NCBI GenBank assembly: GCA_963709655.1 | Contig: CAVPXF010000026.1 | Span: 124,001 to 188,000 of the forward strand | Length of the DNA: 64,000 bases | Reading direction: 5' to 3' | Origin: Roseiarcus sp963709655 | Lineage (GTDB): Bacteria > Pseudomonadota > Alphaproteobacteria > Rhizobiales > Beijerinckiaceae | Shown here: positions 18,773 to 27,560 of the stretch, piece after piece | Numbering within the stretch: the first letter of the stretch is position 1 | Layout: each line of letters starts with the position of its first letter | Notes under the pieces: model-generated | Databases searched by the model: none | What the model was told of the DNA's origin: nothing | What the model saw: only the letters and a program-made list of their open reading frames with translations | Position numbers and translations under genes: made by a program

Positions 18773-19681
18773 TTACGCCGCCTCAGCCTCGATCTTCGGC
18801 TTGGGCCTGAGGCCGATCAGGTGGCAGATGGCGAAGACGAGGTCGGCGCGGTTCATGGTGTAGAAGTGCAACTCCTCGACGCCGTGGTCGATCAGGTCGA
18901 TCACCTGCTCGGCGCAGACGGCGGCCGCGACCAGGCGGCGGGTGGCCGGATCGTCCTCGAGGCCGTCGAACCGGTCCGCCAGCCACTGCGGCACGCTCGC
19001 CCCGGCCCGCCGGGCGAAATTGGCGGTCTGCTTGAAGTTCTGCACCGGAATGATCCCGGGCACGATCGGCGCCGTGATCCCCGCCGCCTCGGCGACGTCA
19101 CGGAAGCGGAAAAAAGCGCCGTTGTCGAAAAAGAACTGGGTGATCGCCCGATCCGCCCCCGCATCGATCTTCTCTTTCAGAACCTCGATGTCGTGCAACA
19201 GCGTCCGGCTCTGCGGATGCCTTTCCGGGTAGGTTCCGACCGAGACCTCGAAGCCGCCGATCGCCTTGGCGTCGGCGACGAGCTCAGCGGTCTTCCGATA
19301 GCCGTCGGGATGGGCCTCGTAGGGCGTATCGAGGCCGGTCGGCGGGTCGCCGCGCAGAGCGACGATATGACGCACGCCGGCGTCCTTGTAGGCGCGCATG
19401 ACGTCGCGGATCTCATCCCGGCACGCGCCGACGCAGGTCAGATGCGCCGCGGGCTTCATCGTCGTCTCGCGCGCCAGCCGCGCCACCGTCGCGTGGGTGC
19501 GCTCGCGCGTCGTCCCGCCTGCCCCATAGGTGACCGAGACGAAATGCGGATCGAGCGGCTCGAGGCGCCGCGCGGCTTCCCAAAGGCTCGCCTCCATTTC
19601 CGGGGTTTTGGGCGGGAAAAACTCGAATGAGACCCGAATATGCGCGCCGGACCGGCTCAATGGGACAGGCTTTGCGGTCAT
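18773..19681 (-). CDS. metF: 5,10-methylenetetrahydrofolate reductase
   Basis: FAD enzyme that makes 5-methyl-THF for methionine synthesis. The 302-residue barrel has VSFEFFPPKTPEME at the N-terminus, FVSVTYGAGGTTRERT, the folate/NADH-site segment HIVALRGDPP, AITQFFFDN and APIVPGIIPV. The start ATG overlaps the stop of the upstream ArsR/methyltransferase gene (ATGA), so the two are translationally coupled. That links metF to SAM/SAH sensing. Known SahR regulons include metF. Confidence 0.96.
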   Translation of the reverse strand: MTAKPVPLSRSGAHIRVSFEFFPPKTPEMEASLWEAARRLEPLDPHFVSVTYGAGGTTRERTHATVARLARETTMKPAAHLTCVGACRDEIRDVMRAYKDAGVRHIVALRGDPPTGLDTPYEAHPDGYRKTAELVADAKAIGGFEVSVGTYPERHPQSRTLLHDIEVLKEKIDAGADRAITQFFFDNGAFFRFRDVAEAAGITAPIVPGIIPVQNFKQTANFARRAGASVPQWLADRFDGLEDDPATRRLVAAAVCAEQVIDLIDHGVEELHFYTMNRADLVFAICHLIGLRPKPKIEAEAA

Positions 19682-20703
19682 CAGGCATACTCCGTATCGG
19701 CCTTTTGGAATCCGTCCGAGAGGATTCGCGGGTCCTCGGCAAGCCACAGCGCGACGGTGAGCTTGCCCGATTCGCCGGCCGCGGGCTCGACCCGCCGCGA
19801 TTGCGCCGCCGCGAGTCCCGCTTCGGCCAGAAAGCCCTCGATCTCGGCCAGCGGGAAGCCGAGCCGGCGATGGGCGAAGTCGGTCCGCAGGAACTCCTGG
19901 TCATGCGCGTCGAAATCGACGACCACCAGCCGGCCGGAGGGGGCGAGCGCCCGCGCGGCCTCCTTCAGCGCCCGGGCGGGATCGTCGAGGAAGTGCAGCA
20001 CCTGATGGATGACGATGAGGTCGTAGCCGTCGCGCTCGACCGGCGGGGCGTAGATGTCGCCTTGACGAAGCTGAACGTTCTTGAGGCCTGCCTGATCGAT
20101 GCGGGCGCGGGCGAGCGCCAGCATCGCGGCGCTCTGGTCGACGCCGACCGCGCGCACCGCGCGGGGCGCGAAAAGCTCCAGCATGCGCCCCGTTCCGGTT
20201 CCGAGATCGAGCAGGCTGCGGAACGGCTTTTCGCCGATCATGGCGATCAGCGCCGCCTCGACCCGCTCCTCGGAGGCGTGCAAGGCGCGGATCCGGTCCC
20301 AGTCGGCCGCCTGCTCGGCGAAATAGGCCACCGCCTGCTTCCGCCGCGCCTCGCGGGCGAGCTCGAGCCTGGCGCGGTCGGCGGCCACCGCCGGGTCGGC
20401 CGGATCGAGCCGCCGGACGAGATCGCGGGCGAACGCGCCGCCGGCATCGGCGAGGCGGAAGAACGCCCAGGCCCCCTCGCGCTGGCGCTCGGCGAGCCCG
20501 GCCTCGACCAGGAGCTTCAAATGACGCGACACGCGCGGCTGCGACTGGCCGAGGATCGCGACAAGCTCGCTGACGGTGAGCTCCGCCTCGTCGAGTAGGC
20601 AGAGGATGCGCAGCCGCGTCTCCTCCCCGGCCGCCTCGAGCCCGGCGAGCAGGGTTGGAAAACTGGCAGGCTCGGGGCGACCCACGTATCGGTCTTTAGA
20701 CAT
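19681..20703 (-). CDS. sahR: ArsR-type regulator fused to a SAM-methyltransferase domain, SahR-like
   Basis: A 340-residue two-domain protein. An N-terminal ArsR winged helix (TRLRILCLLDEAELTVSELV, LGQSQPRVSRHLKLL) is joined to a class I SAM-binding domain (FRSLLDLGTGTGRMLELFA, YDLIVIHQVLHFLDDPA). ArsR-methyltransferase fusions next to metF are the hallmark of SahR, an S-adenosylhomocysteine-responsive repressor of methionine-cycle genes. A perfect palindrome covers the start region, so autoregulation is very likely. ATG 20703 lies inside the palindrome; ATG 20709 is a close alternative. Confidence 0.85.
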   Translation of the reverse strand: MSKDRYVGRPEPASFPTLLAGLEAAGEETRLRILCLLDEAELTVSELVAILGQSQPRVSRHLKLLVEAGLAERQREGAWAFFRLADAGGAFARDLVRRLDPADPAVAADRARLELAREARRKQAVAYFAEQAADWDRIRALHASEERVEAALIAMIGEKPFRSLLDLGTGTGRMLELFAPRAVRAVGVDQSAAMLALARARIDQAGLKNVQLRQGDIYAPPVERDGYDLIVIHQVLHFLDDPARALKEAARALAPSGRLVVVDFDAHDQEFLRTDFAHRRLGFPLAEIEGFLAEAGLAAAQSRRVEPAAGESGKLTVALWLAEDPRILSDGFQKADTEYA

Positions 20704-20721
20704 AAACATATCTTTATGTCT
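20698..20721. promoter_or_regulatory. Palindromic operator of the sahR-metF operon
   Basis: AGACATAAA at 20698-20706 is the exact inverted repeat of TTTATGTCT at 20713-20721, with a 6-bp spacer. It overlaps the start codon of the ArsR-type gene, a place where a bound dimer would block transcription or initiation. Binding by the neighbouring gene product is inferred from position and symmetry. Confidence 0.7.
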
Positions 20722-20957
20722 AATCTGGCGAGGTTGCAAGGGGAAAGCGCTCGGTGAGCTTCGCGTGCGCGATTGTCCAAACCGTCGCCGTGCTGTTCTC
20801 GGCGCCGCTCGTCTCAGGCCGGAATGTCATGCGCTTGGGCTTATTGGACCGCCTCCACAACGGCGGCGAACTCAGCGATGATGCGATCGCGCAGGTCTTG
20901 TCGATACCGCCCATCGTGGCCCTCGATCAAGGGTCGAGCAGCGGAGGAACCGAAACC

Positions 20958-22778
20958 ATGGCCTACAAGCCGATCGAGTCTTACGCGGTCATCGGCGACC
21001 TGCACACCATTGCCCTGGTCGGCATCGACGGGTCGATCGACTGGTGCTGCATGCCGCATTTCAACTCGCCGAGCGTTTTCGCGGCGATCCTCGACGACCA
21101 GAAAGGCGGTTCGTTCCGCATCGCGAGCCTATGCGCGGCGCAACACAAACAGATGTACATGCCAGACAGTAACGTCCTGGTGACGCGCTTTCTCAGCGGC
21201 GAGGGCGTCGGCGAGGTCGTGGACTTCATGCCAGTCCAGGGTCCGCACGAGGCCAGAAAAATTCATCAGATCGTTCGAGTGGTGCGGGGCGTGCGCGGGT
21301 CTGTCCGCTTCCGCCTCGACTGCCGTCCAGCCTTCGACTTCGCCCGCCGGGCCCACCAGGTCGTCCTGGAGGGCCGGGGAGCGGTGTTCGAGGCGCAAGG
21401 CATGAAAGTCTCGCTAATCAGTCGCTTCCCGCTGGCAAGGCAGGGGGATGGCGTCGCCGCCGAGTTCGTCCTCAACCCCGGCGAGACAACCACCTTCATC
21501 CTCCGCCAAGTGGAGGAGAACAGCCACGACAGCGTTCATGATGGCGTCATGCTCGAGGCGCGGCTTGTCGGCACGGAGGCCCTGACACAGACCCTGGCCT
21601 TTTGGCGGCAGTGGCTGAGGCGGTGCCACTACTCTGGCCGCTGGCGCGAGATCGTCCACCGCTCGGCATTGGTGCTGAAACTGCTCACATTCGCGCCGAC
21701 TGGGGCGATCGTCGCGGCGCCGACCTGCGGGCTGCCGGAAGAGATCGGCGGGGTGCGCAACTGGGACTACCGCTATACCTGGGTGCGCGACGCCGCTTTC
21801 ACCATTTACGCTTTCCTGCGCCTGGGTCTGACGTCGGAGGCCGAGCAGTTCATGGGCTGGTTGGAGCAGCGAGCCCTCGAGGGCGCCCGCGGCGGCCCAT
21901 TGCAGACCATGTACCGTATCGATGGCGGTCATGATCTGCGCGAGGAGATTCTGGGCCATCTCGACGGCTACCGCGGCTCTCGCCCGGTGCAAATCGGCAA
22001 CGCCGCGTCCGATCAGCTGCAGCTGGACATCTACGGCGAGCTGATGGACACCGTCTACTTGTACGACAAGTACGGGACGCCGATCGCCTACGACTTCTGG
22101 CGTCACCTGCGCAAAATGCTCGACTGGGTGGCGAACAACTGGCAGCGGGCCGACGACGGCGTCTGGGAGGTGCGCGGTGGACGGCAGCAGTTCGTCTACT
22201 CCAAGGTGCAATGCTGGGTGGCGCTGGACCGGGCGCTCCGCCTTGCGCAAAAGCGGAGCCTGCCGCTGAACCGCACCCGCCTGGCCGCCGAGCGTGACCG
22301 CATCTACCAGGCCGTCATGACGAGCGGCTGGAACGCGGAACGGCAGACCTTCGTGCAGCACTTCGGCACCGACGCGGTGGATGCGTCCAACCTGATCATG
22401 CCGCTCGTGCTCTTCCTGTCGCCGACCGACCCCCGCATGCGCGGAACGCTGGATCGGACCATGGCGGAGCTGGTCTCCGACAGCCTGGTGCATCGCTACG
22501 AGATCGGCAAAGGCGCGGGCGATGGCCTGACCGGGAGCGAGGGGACATTCAACATGTGTACGTTCTGGCTGGTCGAGGCGTTGGCCCGGGCGGGGCGGGT
22601 CGAGGAGGCCCGCTTCATTTTCGAAAAGATGCTGACCTACGCCAACCACCTCGGTCTGTACGCCGAGGAGACGGGCCCGTCCGGCGAGGCGCTGGGCAAC
22701 TTCCCTCAGGCCTTCACCCACATTGGGCTGATCAGCGCTGCGTTCAACCTGGACCGCCGGCTCGGCGCGGGGCCTTAA
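20958..22778 (+). CDS. Second glycoside hydrolase family 15 protein
   Basis: A 606-residue GH15 enzyme paralogous to the one at 6406: IESYAVIGDLHTIALVGIDG with IDWCCMPHFNSP at the N-terminus, NWDYRYTWVRDA in the barrel, DDGVWEVRG at the expected general acid and LGLYAEETGP at the expected base. The two paralogues differ in most non-motif positions, so this is not a recent duplication. ATG 20958 has GGAGG upstream. A HEAT-repeat gene follows after 13 bp and an IS110 remnant lies just beyond, so the pair may have been acquired together. Confidence 0.9.
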   Translation: MAYKPIESYAVIGDLHTIALVGIDGSIDWCCMPHFNSPSVFAAILDDQKGGSFRIASLCAAQHKQMYMPDSNVLVTRFLSGEGVGEVVDFMPVQGPHEARKIHQIVRVVRGVRGSVRFRLDCRPAFDFARRAHQVVLEGRGAVFEAQGMKVSLISRFPLARQGDGVAAEFVLNPGETTTFILRQVEENSHDSVHDGVMLEARLVGTEALTQTLAFWRQWLRRCHYSGRWREIVHRSALVLKLLTFAPTGAIVAAPTCGLPEEIGGVRNWDYRYTWVRDAAFTIYAFLRLGLTSEAEQFMGWLEQRALEGARGGPLQTMYRIDGGHDLREEILGHLDGYRGSRPVQIGNAASDQLQLDIYGELMDTVYLYDKYGTPIAYDFWRHLRKMLDWVANNWQRADDGVWEVRGGRQQFVYSKVQCWVALDRALRLAQKRSLPLNRTRLAAERDRIYQAVMTSGWNAERQTFVQHFGTDAVDASNLIMPLVLFLSPTDPRMRGTLDRTMAELVSDSLVHRYEIGKGAGDGLTGSEGTFNMCTFWLVEALARAGRVEEARFIFEKMLTYANHLGLYAEETGPSGEALGNFPQAFTHIGLISAAFNLDRRLGAGP

Positions 22779-22791
22779 AGAGGATCGGACC

Positions 22792-23346
22792 ATGAGGGCG
22801 CAAGTCGCTTACCTGGGGACTTCCATCGCCGGCTTGGTGGGCGCGCTTGCGAGCAGCGATCCCATCCAGCGCCGCCTCGGGGCGTACGGCCTGGGGGAGA
22901 TCGGCCCGGCGGCAAGCGAGGCTGTGGCCGACCTCGCCGCGGCCCTCGAGGACCCGGTCGGGTTCGTACGCGTCTGGGCTGCGGCGGCCCTGGCTCAGGT
23001 GGCGCCGTCATGCGGGGAGTCGGTCGCCGTCCTCATCGCGGAGTTGGAGAACGAGCTTGCCTTCGTCCGTAGCCTCGCGGCGTGGCACCTCGGCCGCCTG
23101 GGCCCGGCGTTCCCCGGGATCGACCAAGCCCTCCTCCCCCTTCGAGGGCTAGCAGGCGACAGGGATCCGAGCGTGCGGGCGGAGGCCGCGCTGGCGCTGG
23201 GGATGCTCGAAGGAAAGGGCGCCCCGGCGCCGGAGTTGAAGTTCCTGTCCCGGGAGGGGAGGAGCCGCGTCGCGACCGGACCGGCCGGACAACGAGCAAC
23301 CGTCCCGCAATCAGAGGAATTGCAACGCCCTCAGCCGAATCAATAA
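22792..23346 (+). CDS. HEAT-repeat protein
   Basis: A 184-residue protein with about four alpha-helical HEAT-type repeats of some 30 residues: RRLGAYGLGEIGPAASEAV, VRVWAAAALAQVAPSC, VRSLAAWHLGRLGPAFPGI and VRAEAALALGMLEGKG. The last 40 residues are unstructured. HEAT repeats form protein-binding solenoids and no enzymatic motif is visible. It starts 13 bp after the GH15 stop, so cotranscription and a shared role are likely. Its stop codon abuts an IS110 fragment, so the 3' end may have been altered by that insertion. Confidence 0.75.
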   Translation: MRAQVAYLGTSIAGLVGALASSDPIQRRLGAYGLGEIGPAASEAVADLAAALEDPVGFVRVWAAAALAQVAPSCGESVAVLIAELENELAFVRSLAAWHLGRLGPAFPGIDQALLPLRGLAGDRDPSVRAEAALALGMLEGKGAPAPELKFLSREGRSRVATGPAGQRATVPQSEELQRPQPNQ

Positions 23347-23746
23347 ACGGAGTCGGAACGTCTGTTCGGGGCGGAATCTTGCGCTCCTGGTCATGCGCCC
23401 CGCCGCTTCGCAGATCGCCGCCGCATCGGCTGCGTCGGTCTTGTTCCGGCGCACGTAAGCCTCGCATGCGCGGGCGGGATCAACTTGACCTCGAAGCCGA
23501 GCGTCGACAATTGCCGCCCCAGTGGTGCGCCGACGAGCACGCCTCCATCGCCACGACGCAGGGGACCAACTGGGCCTCGATCCGCGACGCTGCGCCGCGT
23601 TCGATGAGGCGCGAGAAATTGGGCCGCCGCGGCCTCGGCGTAGCCCGTCCTGTTCGAGTGGACGGTGTGGACGCTACAACTTTGCAGCGGTCGAGGCGGT
23701 GAGCGAAGCGTTTGAACAGGCGACTGGGTTGCCGCCATCTTTGCAA
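23347..23746 (-). pseudogene. Remnant of an IS110-family transposase
   Basis: The minus strand reads pieces of the N-terminal part of an IS110-type transposase in shifting frames: CVVAMEACSSAHHWG, then LSTLGFEVKLIPPA, then AYVRRNKTDAADAAAICEAAG. The last is the classic D-A-A-D-A-x-A-I-C signature of the DEDD domain. At least two frame changes separate these pieces and the serine-containing C-terminal half is missing, so the copy is dead. It is wedged between the HEAT-repeat and PEP-CTERM genes. Confidence 0.75.
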
Positions 23747-23755
23747 CGGATACGT

Positions 23756-24400
23756 TCAGGCGGCGACCGCGGGGGTTCTGCGCGACGTCCGACAATGCCC
23801 GAAATCTACGCCGGCGAGCCCAAGCAGCAGCATCGCCCAGGTTGAGGGCTCCGGAACTGCAGAGCCAATGCTCATCTGATAGGGCGTGAATGCTGTGTTT
23901 GCGGAAACGGAGCCGGCGTAGAAATTATACTCGTTGGCCACGCCAATGCCGTCGTTCTGCGCGCTATATGACCACTCGAGGGAGCCATTGGAGGTGGACA
24001 ATTCAATCCAGTAACGGGTGTTCGCGGCCAAGGGCACATTCGAGAATGGAGCGGCGACGGTAACTAGAGTCGGAGACAACGCGGAGTCAACAAGGGTGTC
24101 CGTAGCGATCGTCGATCCAGGACTCGTCGAATTGTCGGAGAGCAGAGAGACAGTGAAAGACCCGCCGTCGGCCGGATTGTCTGCGAGGACCAACAGATCG
24201 ACCGCGGTTAAAGTATAGCCTGATGACCCCGTGGAGAAGGAGTTACCGAGAGGGCCATGGTCGCCAGTAGAAGCCGAGGCAGTGCCGCCTGAAGTAACAT
24301 CATTAATGTTATTGTAGAGTTCGGTTGCGTTTGCTGCAGCGGAGCCGAGAAGCGCCAACGCTAATGCGCAACACGGCAGGCCAATCTTGACAATATTCAT
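23756..24400 (-). CDS. PEP-CTERM-sorted secreted protein
   Basis: A 214-residue exported protein. An N-terminal signal peptide (LPCCALALALLGSAAANA) is followed by a low-complexity Ser/Thr/Gly-rich beta-type domain. The C-terminus has VPEPSTWAMLLLGLAGV and a basic end (RTSRRTP), the PEP-CTERM sorting signal handled by an exosortase. Such proteins are usually linked to exopolysaccharide or biofilm; none of that machinery is in this window. ATG 24400 has GAAGGGG as ribosome-binding site. That site overlaps the direct repeat flanking the small element at 24419, so the insertion lies directly upstream of the translation start. Confidence 0.83.
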   Translation of the reverse strand: MNIVKIGLPCCALALALLGSAAANATELYNNINDVTSGGTASASTGDHGPLGNSFSTGSSGYTLTAVDLLVLADNPADGGSFTVSLLSDNSTSPGSTIATDTLVDSALSPTLVTVAAPFSNVPLAANTRYWIELSTSNGSLEWSYSAQNDGIGVANEYNFYAGSVSANTAFTPYQMSIGSAVPEPSTWAMLLLGLAGVDFGHCRTSRRTPAVAA

Positions 24401-24418
24401 TGTAGGCCCCTTCACCGA

Positions 24419-24605
24419 GGCTTATCCCGCTGTCCCAGGTACGTCGGTCCCGCGCGCAAGGGCTCTTAGAGCCAAATCGGCGACCGCCGGCGGCCAAAAC
24501 GGGTTAGACCAGATTTGCCCAGCCTGAAATTTCATGGGGCTTTGGGAACCCTCGTAGCGTCAGCTGGGCCCGTCGTGACGGTCGCCTGGGACAGCGGGAT
24601 AAGCC
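24419..24605. mobile_element. Small inverted-repeat element (MITE-like) with target duplication
   Basis: Arms 24419-24439 and 24585-24605 form a perfect 21-bp terminal inverted repeat (GGCTTATCCCGC...). The 187-bp unit has no coding capacity. It is flanked by direct repeats CCCCTTCACCG at 24407-24417 and 24606-24616, the footprint expected of transposition. The left flank keeps one extra base between repeat and arm. Confidence 0.75.
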
Positions 24606-24860
24606 CCCCTTCACCGGTTGGAACAAGAAAAGGAAGGCTACAGTTAAGGGTATTTCCGTGACCCCTGTATGACAGATAGGATGGATACTTAGCGACATGA
24701 AATCGTTGAATTGAATTATCGTCGACTATACGTGTGTCGCATCAAGGAGTAACGGGAGTCTTTTACAAATATTGTGACATTCGGCTGTTCGGCGTGATCG
24801 CCGCCTTGGGACCCCGACGCAAATGCGGCTCACGCGCCGTTCCCATAAGCTCCACTAGCA

Positions 24861-24980
24861 GCCTGTCGGACTGGAGGTTTTCGAGACGCGCAACATATTG
24901 ATATTGTTACATTTCGTGTTTCCTGGAAAAGGCAAAAACATCAATGATATCAATGAGCGTATCGTTAAGTCCGACAGGCT
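24861..24980. mobile_element. 120-bp inverted-repeat element (MITE-like)
   Basis: Perfect 13-bp terminal inverted repeats, AGCCTGTCGGACT at 24861-24873 and AGTCCGACAGGCT at 24968-24980, enclose an AT-rich, non-coding interior. Ends of the GCCTGTCGGACT type are common on bacterial IS elements and their non-autonomous derivatives. I could not recognise a clear target duplication. Confidence 0.6.
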
Positions 24981-25012
24981 CCCAGCCAGAGCAAAACTCG
25001 CCGCCCTTGCCG

Positions 25013-25729
25013 TCAATCGCCCTCGAACGCCGCTGTCGGCCGCTTGCGGTCCAGAACCTCGATCCGGGATCCCGCGCCGCACTCGCGCGCGATCAGGCGG
25101 GAAAGCTCGGCCGCGGCGCCCTCGACGTCGCCAAAACCGTTGGACTGGACGGTGAGCGCCGCCCGCCGGGTCGCGGCGCTTGAGGCGGTGCGGGCGTCCT
25201 GGCGCCAGTTCCAGCGGCGACAGAGCACGTGGCGCTGGTCGGCGTAGACGACTTCCCCCTCCTTCGGCGGATCGTTCGGGTCTTCGCCGGCCTCGGCGCC
25301 CATATCGAGGAAGCTATCATCGGCCATCGAGAAGCGGAAGACGAGGTCGCCTTCGGTTGTGTCGAGATCGTCGCAGCCGAGGCACAGCCCGCTCGTCAAC
25401 GACACCATGTTGTAGAGATCGACCAGCGCGTTGATCTCTGGCAGCGGCTGGCCGGCAAGCACGCGCTTGATCAGCCGCTCGACCGACGACCGGTAGCTCG
25501 TCCGCTTGATGCCAAAGCCCTTGTAGGCCGTCCGCCAGGCGGCGACGCCGGGAATGGCCGAAAGCTCCGTTCCGCCCCAGCGCGCCCGGCATTCGGCTTC
25601 CGCCGCTTCGATCTCCGCGGCCAGCGCCGCCGAGCGGACGGGCGCGACGGCGAGGGGTTCGGCCAGCACGAAGGCGACCCGGAAATCGGGAAATCGCTCG
25701 ACGAGGGCTTCGATGGACAGGCGGCGCAT
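25013..25729 (-). CDS. B3/B4 tRNA-binding-domain protein (PheT-like domain)
   Basis: A stand-alone 238-residue B3/B4 domain, as found inside phenylalanyl-tRNA synthetase beta. Visible are AWRTAYKGFGIKRTSYRSS, VERLIKRVLAGQPLPEINALVDLYN, the MVSLTSGLCLGCDDLDT segment and a C-terminal VYADQRHVLCRRWNWRQ. Free B3/B4 proteins are widespread; they are suspected to act on aminoacyl-tRNA or amino-acid derivatives, but no role is proven. Ribosome-binding and operon partners are not evident. The 120-bp inverted-repeat element lies 32 bp beyond its stop. Confidence 0.85.
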   Translation of the reverse strand: MRRLSIEALVERFPDFRVAFVLAEPLAVAPVRSAALAAEIEAAEAECRARWGGTELSAIPGVAAWRTAYKGFGIKRTSYRSSVERLIKRVLAGQPLPEINALVDLYNMVSLTSGLCLGCDDLDTTEGDLVFRFSMADDSFLDMGAEAGEDPNDPPKEGEVVYADQRHVLCRRWNWRQDARTASSAATRRAALTVQSNGFGDVEGAAAELSRLIARECGAGSRIEVLDRKRPTAAFEGD

Positions 25730-25900
25730 CGGCCGCTCTTAGCGCGACGGCGGGCGTTTGTCGCCCGGCTGTCGGCGTGGAACCGGTCGCCTCGAGCGCC
25801 CCCACGGCGTCGCAGTGCAACGCTCGGGTTGAAATTCCCCGCGCGCCGCCTATAAGGCGTCGCCGGGCGCGAGTGAACCGGCGACGGGGTATTTTTTCAA

Positions 25901-26131
25901 ATGCGGATCAACGCTCTGGCGTGCGCTGCGGCGCTTTGCGTCCTCCTCGGCGGCGCCGCGCACGCCCTTGACGCGGCGTCCGATGGAACGACGCCGGCCG
26001 CGCGCGCCGGCGCCGAGGATCCCGCCGTCCGTTCCGCCAAGTCGATCGAATGCTCCCAGAAGGCCGACGCGCAGGACCTGCACGGCAAGCCGCGCAAGCG
26101 CTTCATGCGGGACTGCAAGCACGGCGTGTGA
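25901..26131 (+). CDS. Small secreted PsiF-repeat protein
   Basis: A 76-residue protein with a signal peptide (LACAAALCVLLGGAAHA) and a C-terminal PsiF-type repeat: KSIECSQKADAQDLHGKPRKRFMRDCKHG, quoted here as KSIECSQKADAQ plus RKRFMRDCK. The two cysteines of the repeat are conserved and may form a disulfide in the periplasm. PsiF of E. coli is phosphate-starvation inducible, but its function is unknown. It stands alone between the B3/4 gene and prmB. Confidence 0.7.
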   Translation: MRINALACAAALCVLLGGAAHALDAASDGTTPAARAGAEDPAVRSAKSIECSQKADAQDLHGKPRKRFMRDCKHGV

Positions 26132-26369
26132 TCGCCGCCGCCGCGCCCAGGCGGCTCGGTGCAGATGCGGGGGCGGGCTACCTTCCTCCCAAGCGAATTG
26201 GGCGCGCATTTTCTTGCGGAAAAGCGGAACCTTGGCTATAGTCACCCTCATCGCCGCCTAACCGGATTCCCCATGCCGCCCGTCGCGCCCTCTCTCTGCC
26301 CTCGCCCGACGGCGCCGACCGCCTGCAAACGAAAACTGTCGGACCGGCCCGGCATGGCCGCGTCATTAA

Positions 26370-26560
26370 ACAGTATGATGATGTTGTTAATGTTATGGCA
26401 GCTCGGTTGGGGCGGTTACGGAGACTCGCAAATGGCGCCGCATCTCCTTGAAAACACTCGAAACCGACTCGGAAATGGCAGGCCCAACGCCGAGCCTGAC
26501 CCGGGGATCGCGATGACGTTCTTGTCACGGCCGCCCGGCTTGGCAGTGACCGCGGGCGCC
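26370..26560 (-). repeat. Interspersed repeat, copy 3
   Basis: Read on the minus strand this stretch matches the two copies at 42.9 and 43.2 kb: GTCAGGCTCGGCG, then TGCCATTT..GAGTCGGTTTCG, GTGTTTTCAAGGAGATGCGG and CGCCATTT, followed by a CCGAGC..GCCATAACAT tail. It is more diverged than the other two are from each other. It fills most of the spacer between the PsiF-like gene and prmB; the rest of 26132-26619 shows no gene. Confidence 0.75.
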
Positions 26561-26619
26561 GGTTTGCGGCGGAAATCGACGCCCGAGGCGGCCGGGCGCG
26601 TCCCTTTCCGGGAGGCGAC

Positions 26620-27558
26620 GTGACCGAAGCCGACGAGCGCCTCGCCCTCTTCGTTACGCCGCGCGACTGGCTGCGCTACGCGATCAGCCGCTTTCGCGAG
26701 GCCAAGCTCGTCTTCGGCCATGGCGCGACGACCGCGCTCGACGAGGCGGCCTATCTCATCCTCGAGGGCCTCCATCTGCCGATCGACACGCTCGACCCGT
26801 TCCTCGACGCGAAACTGACGCCAGGCGAGCGTCGGCGGATCGACGGGCTGATCGAAGCGCGCGTGACCACCCGCAAGCCCGCCGCCTATCTTCTCAACCG
26901 CGCTTACATCCAGGGCGTGCCCTTCTATGTCGACGAGCGCGTCATCGTGCCGCGCAGCTTCATCGGCGAATTGCTGATGACCACGTTTTCTGAGGATAGC
27001 GCCCTGCTCGGCGATCCGGAGGGGGTCCTGCGCGCGCTCGATCTCTGCGCTGGCGGGGGGTCGCTCGCGATCCTCGCCGCGCGCGTCTTTCCCCGTGCGG
27101 CGATCGACGCCGTGGACCTGTCGGCGGACGCGCTGGCGGTGGCGAGGCGCAACGTCGAGGAGCACGGTCTCGCCGGCCGCGTGAGGCTGATCGAGGGCGA
27201 TCTGTTCCAGCCGCTCGCGGGCGCCCGCTACGACCTGATCCTGACCAATCCGCCCTACGTCGATGCCGACGCCGTGGCCGCTTTCCCGCCCGAATACGCG
27301 GCCGAGCCGCGCATGGCCCATGCCGGGGGCGACGACGGGCTCGACCTCGTGCGGCGCATCCTGGCCGAGGCGCCCGGGCGCCTGACGGAAGGCGGCGCGC
27401 TCGTCTGCGAGATCGGGCGGGGGCGCGACCTCCTCCTGCGCGATTATCCCGATCTGCCCTTCGTCTGGCTGGACACCGAGGAGAGCGAAGGAGAGGTGTT
27501 CCTGTTGCGCGCCGCCGACTTCGCCGGTCCGAAGCGGCGGCCGAAGCGGAGGACCTGA
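26620..27558 (+). CDS. prmB: Ribosomal protein L3 glutamine methyltransferase PrmB
   Basis: SAM-dependent N5-glutamine methyltransferase of 312 residues. The N-terminal helical part (YAISRFREAKLVFGHG, LDEAAYLILEGLHLP) and PFYVDERVIVPRSFIGEL are typical of PrmB rather than PrmC. The catalytic motif is NPPYVDADAV, with the SAM loop LDLCAGGGSLAILAA. It starts with GTG at 26620 after GGGAGG. It converges with ccrM, leaving only two bases between the stops. Confidence 0.9.
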   Translation: MTEADERLALFVTPRDWLRYAISRFREAKLVFGHGATTALDEAAYLILEGLHLPIDTLDPFLDAKLTPGERRRIDGLIEARVTTRKPAAYLLNRAYIQGVPFYVDERVIVPRSFIGELLMTTFSEDSALLGDPEGVLRALDLCAGGGSLAILAARVFPRAAIDAVDLSADALAVARRNVEEHGLAGRVRLIEGDLFQPLAGARYDLILTNPPYVDADAVAAFPPEYAAEPRMAHAGGDDGLDLVRRILAEAPGRLTEGGALVCEIGRGRDLLLRDYPDLPFVWLDTEESEGEVFLLRAADFAGPKRRPKRRT

Positions 27559-27560
27559 GG

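Noticed and set aside
23756..23830. Frame shift at GATTTC near the PEP-CTERM C-terminus
   Set aside because: The frame as written already gives a good PEP-CTERM ending with a basic tail, so no correction is needed.
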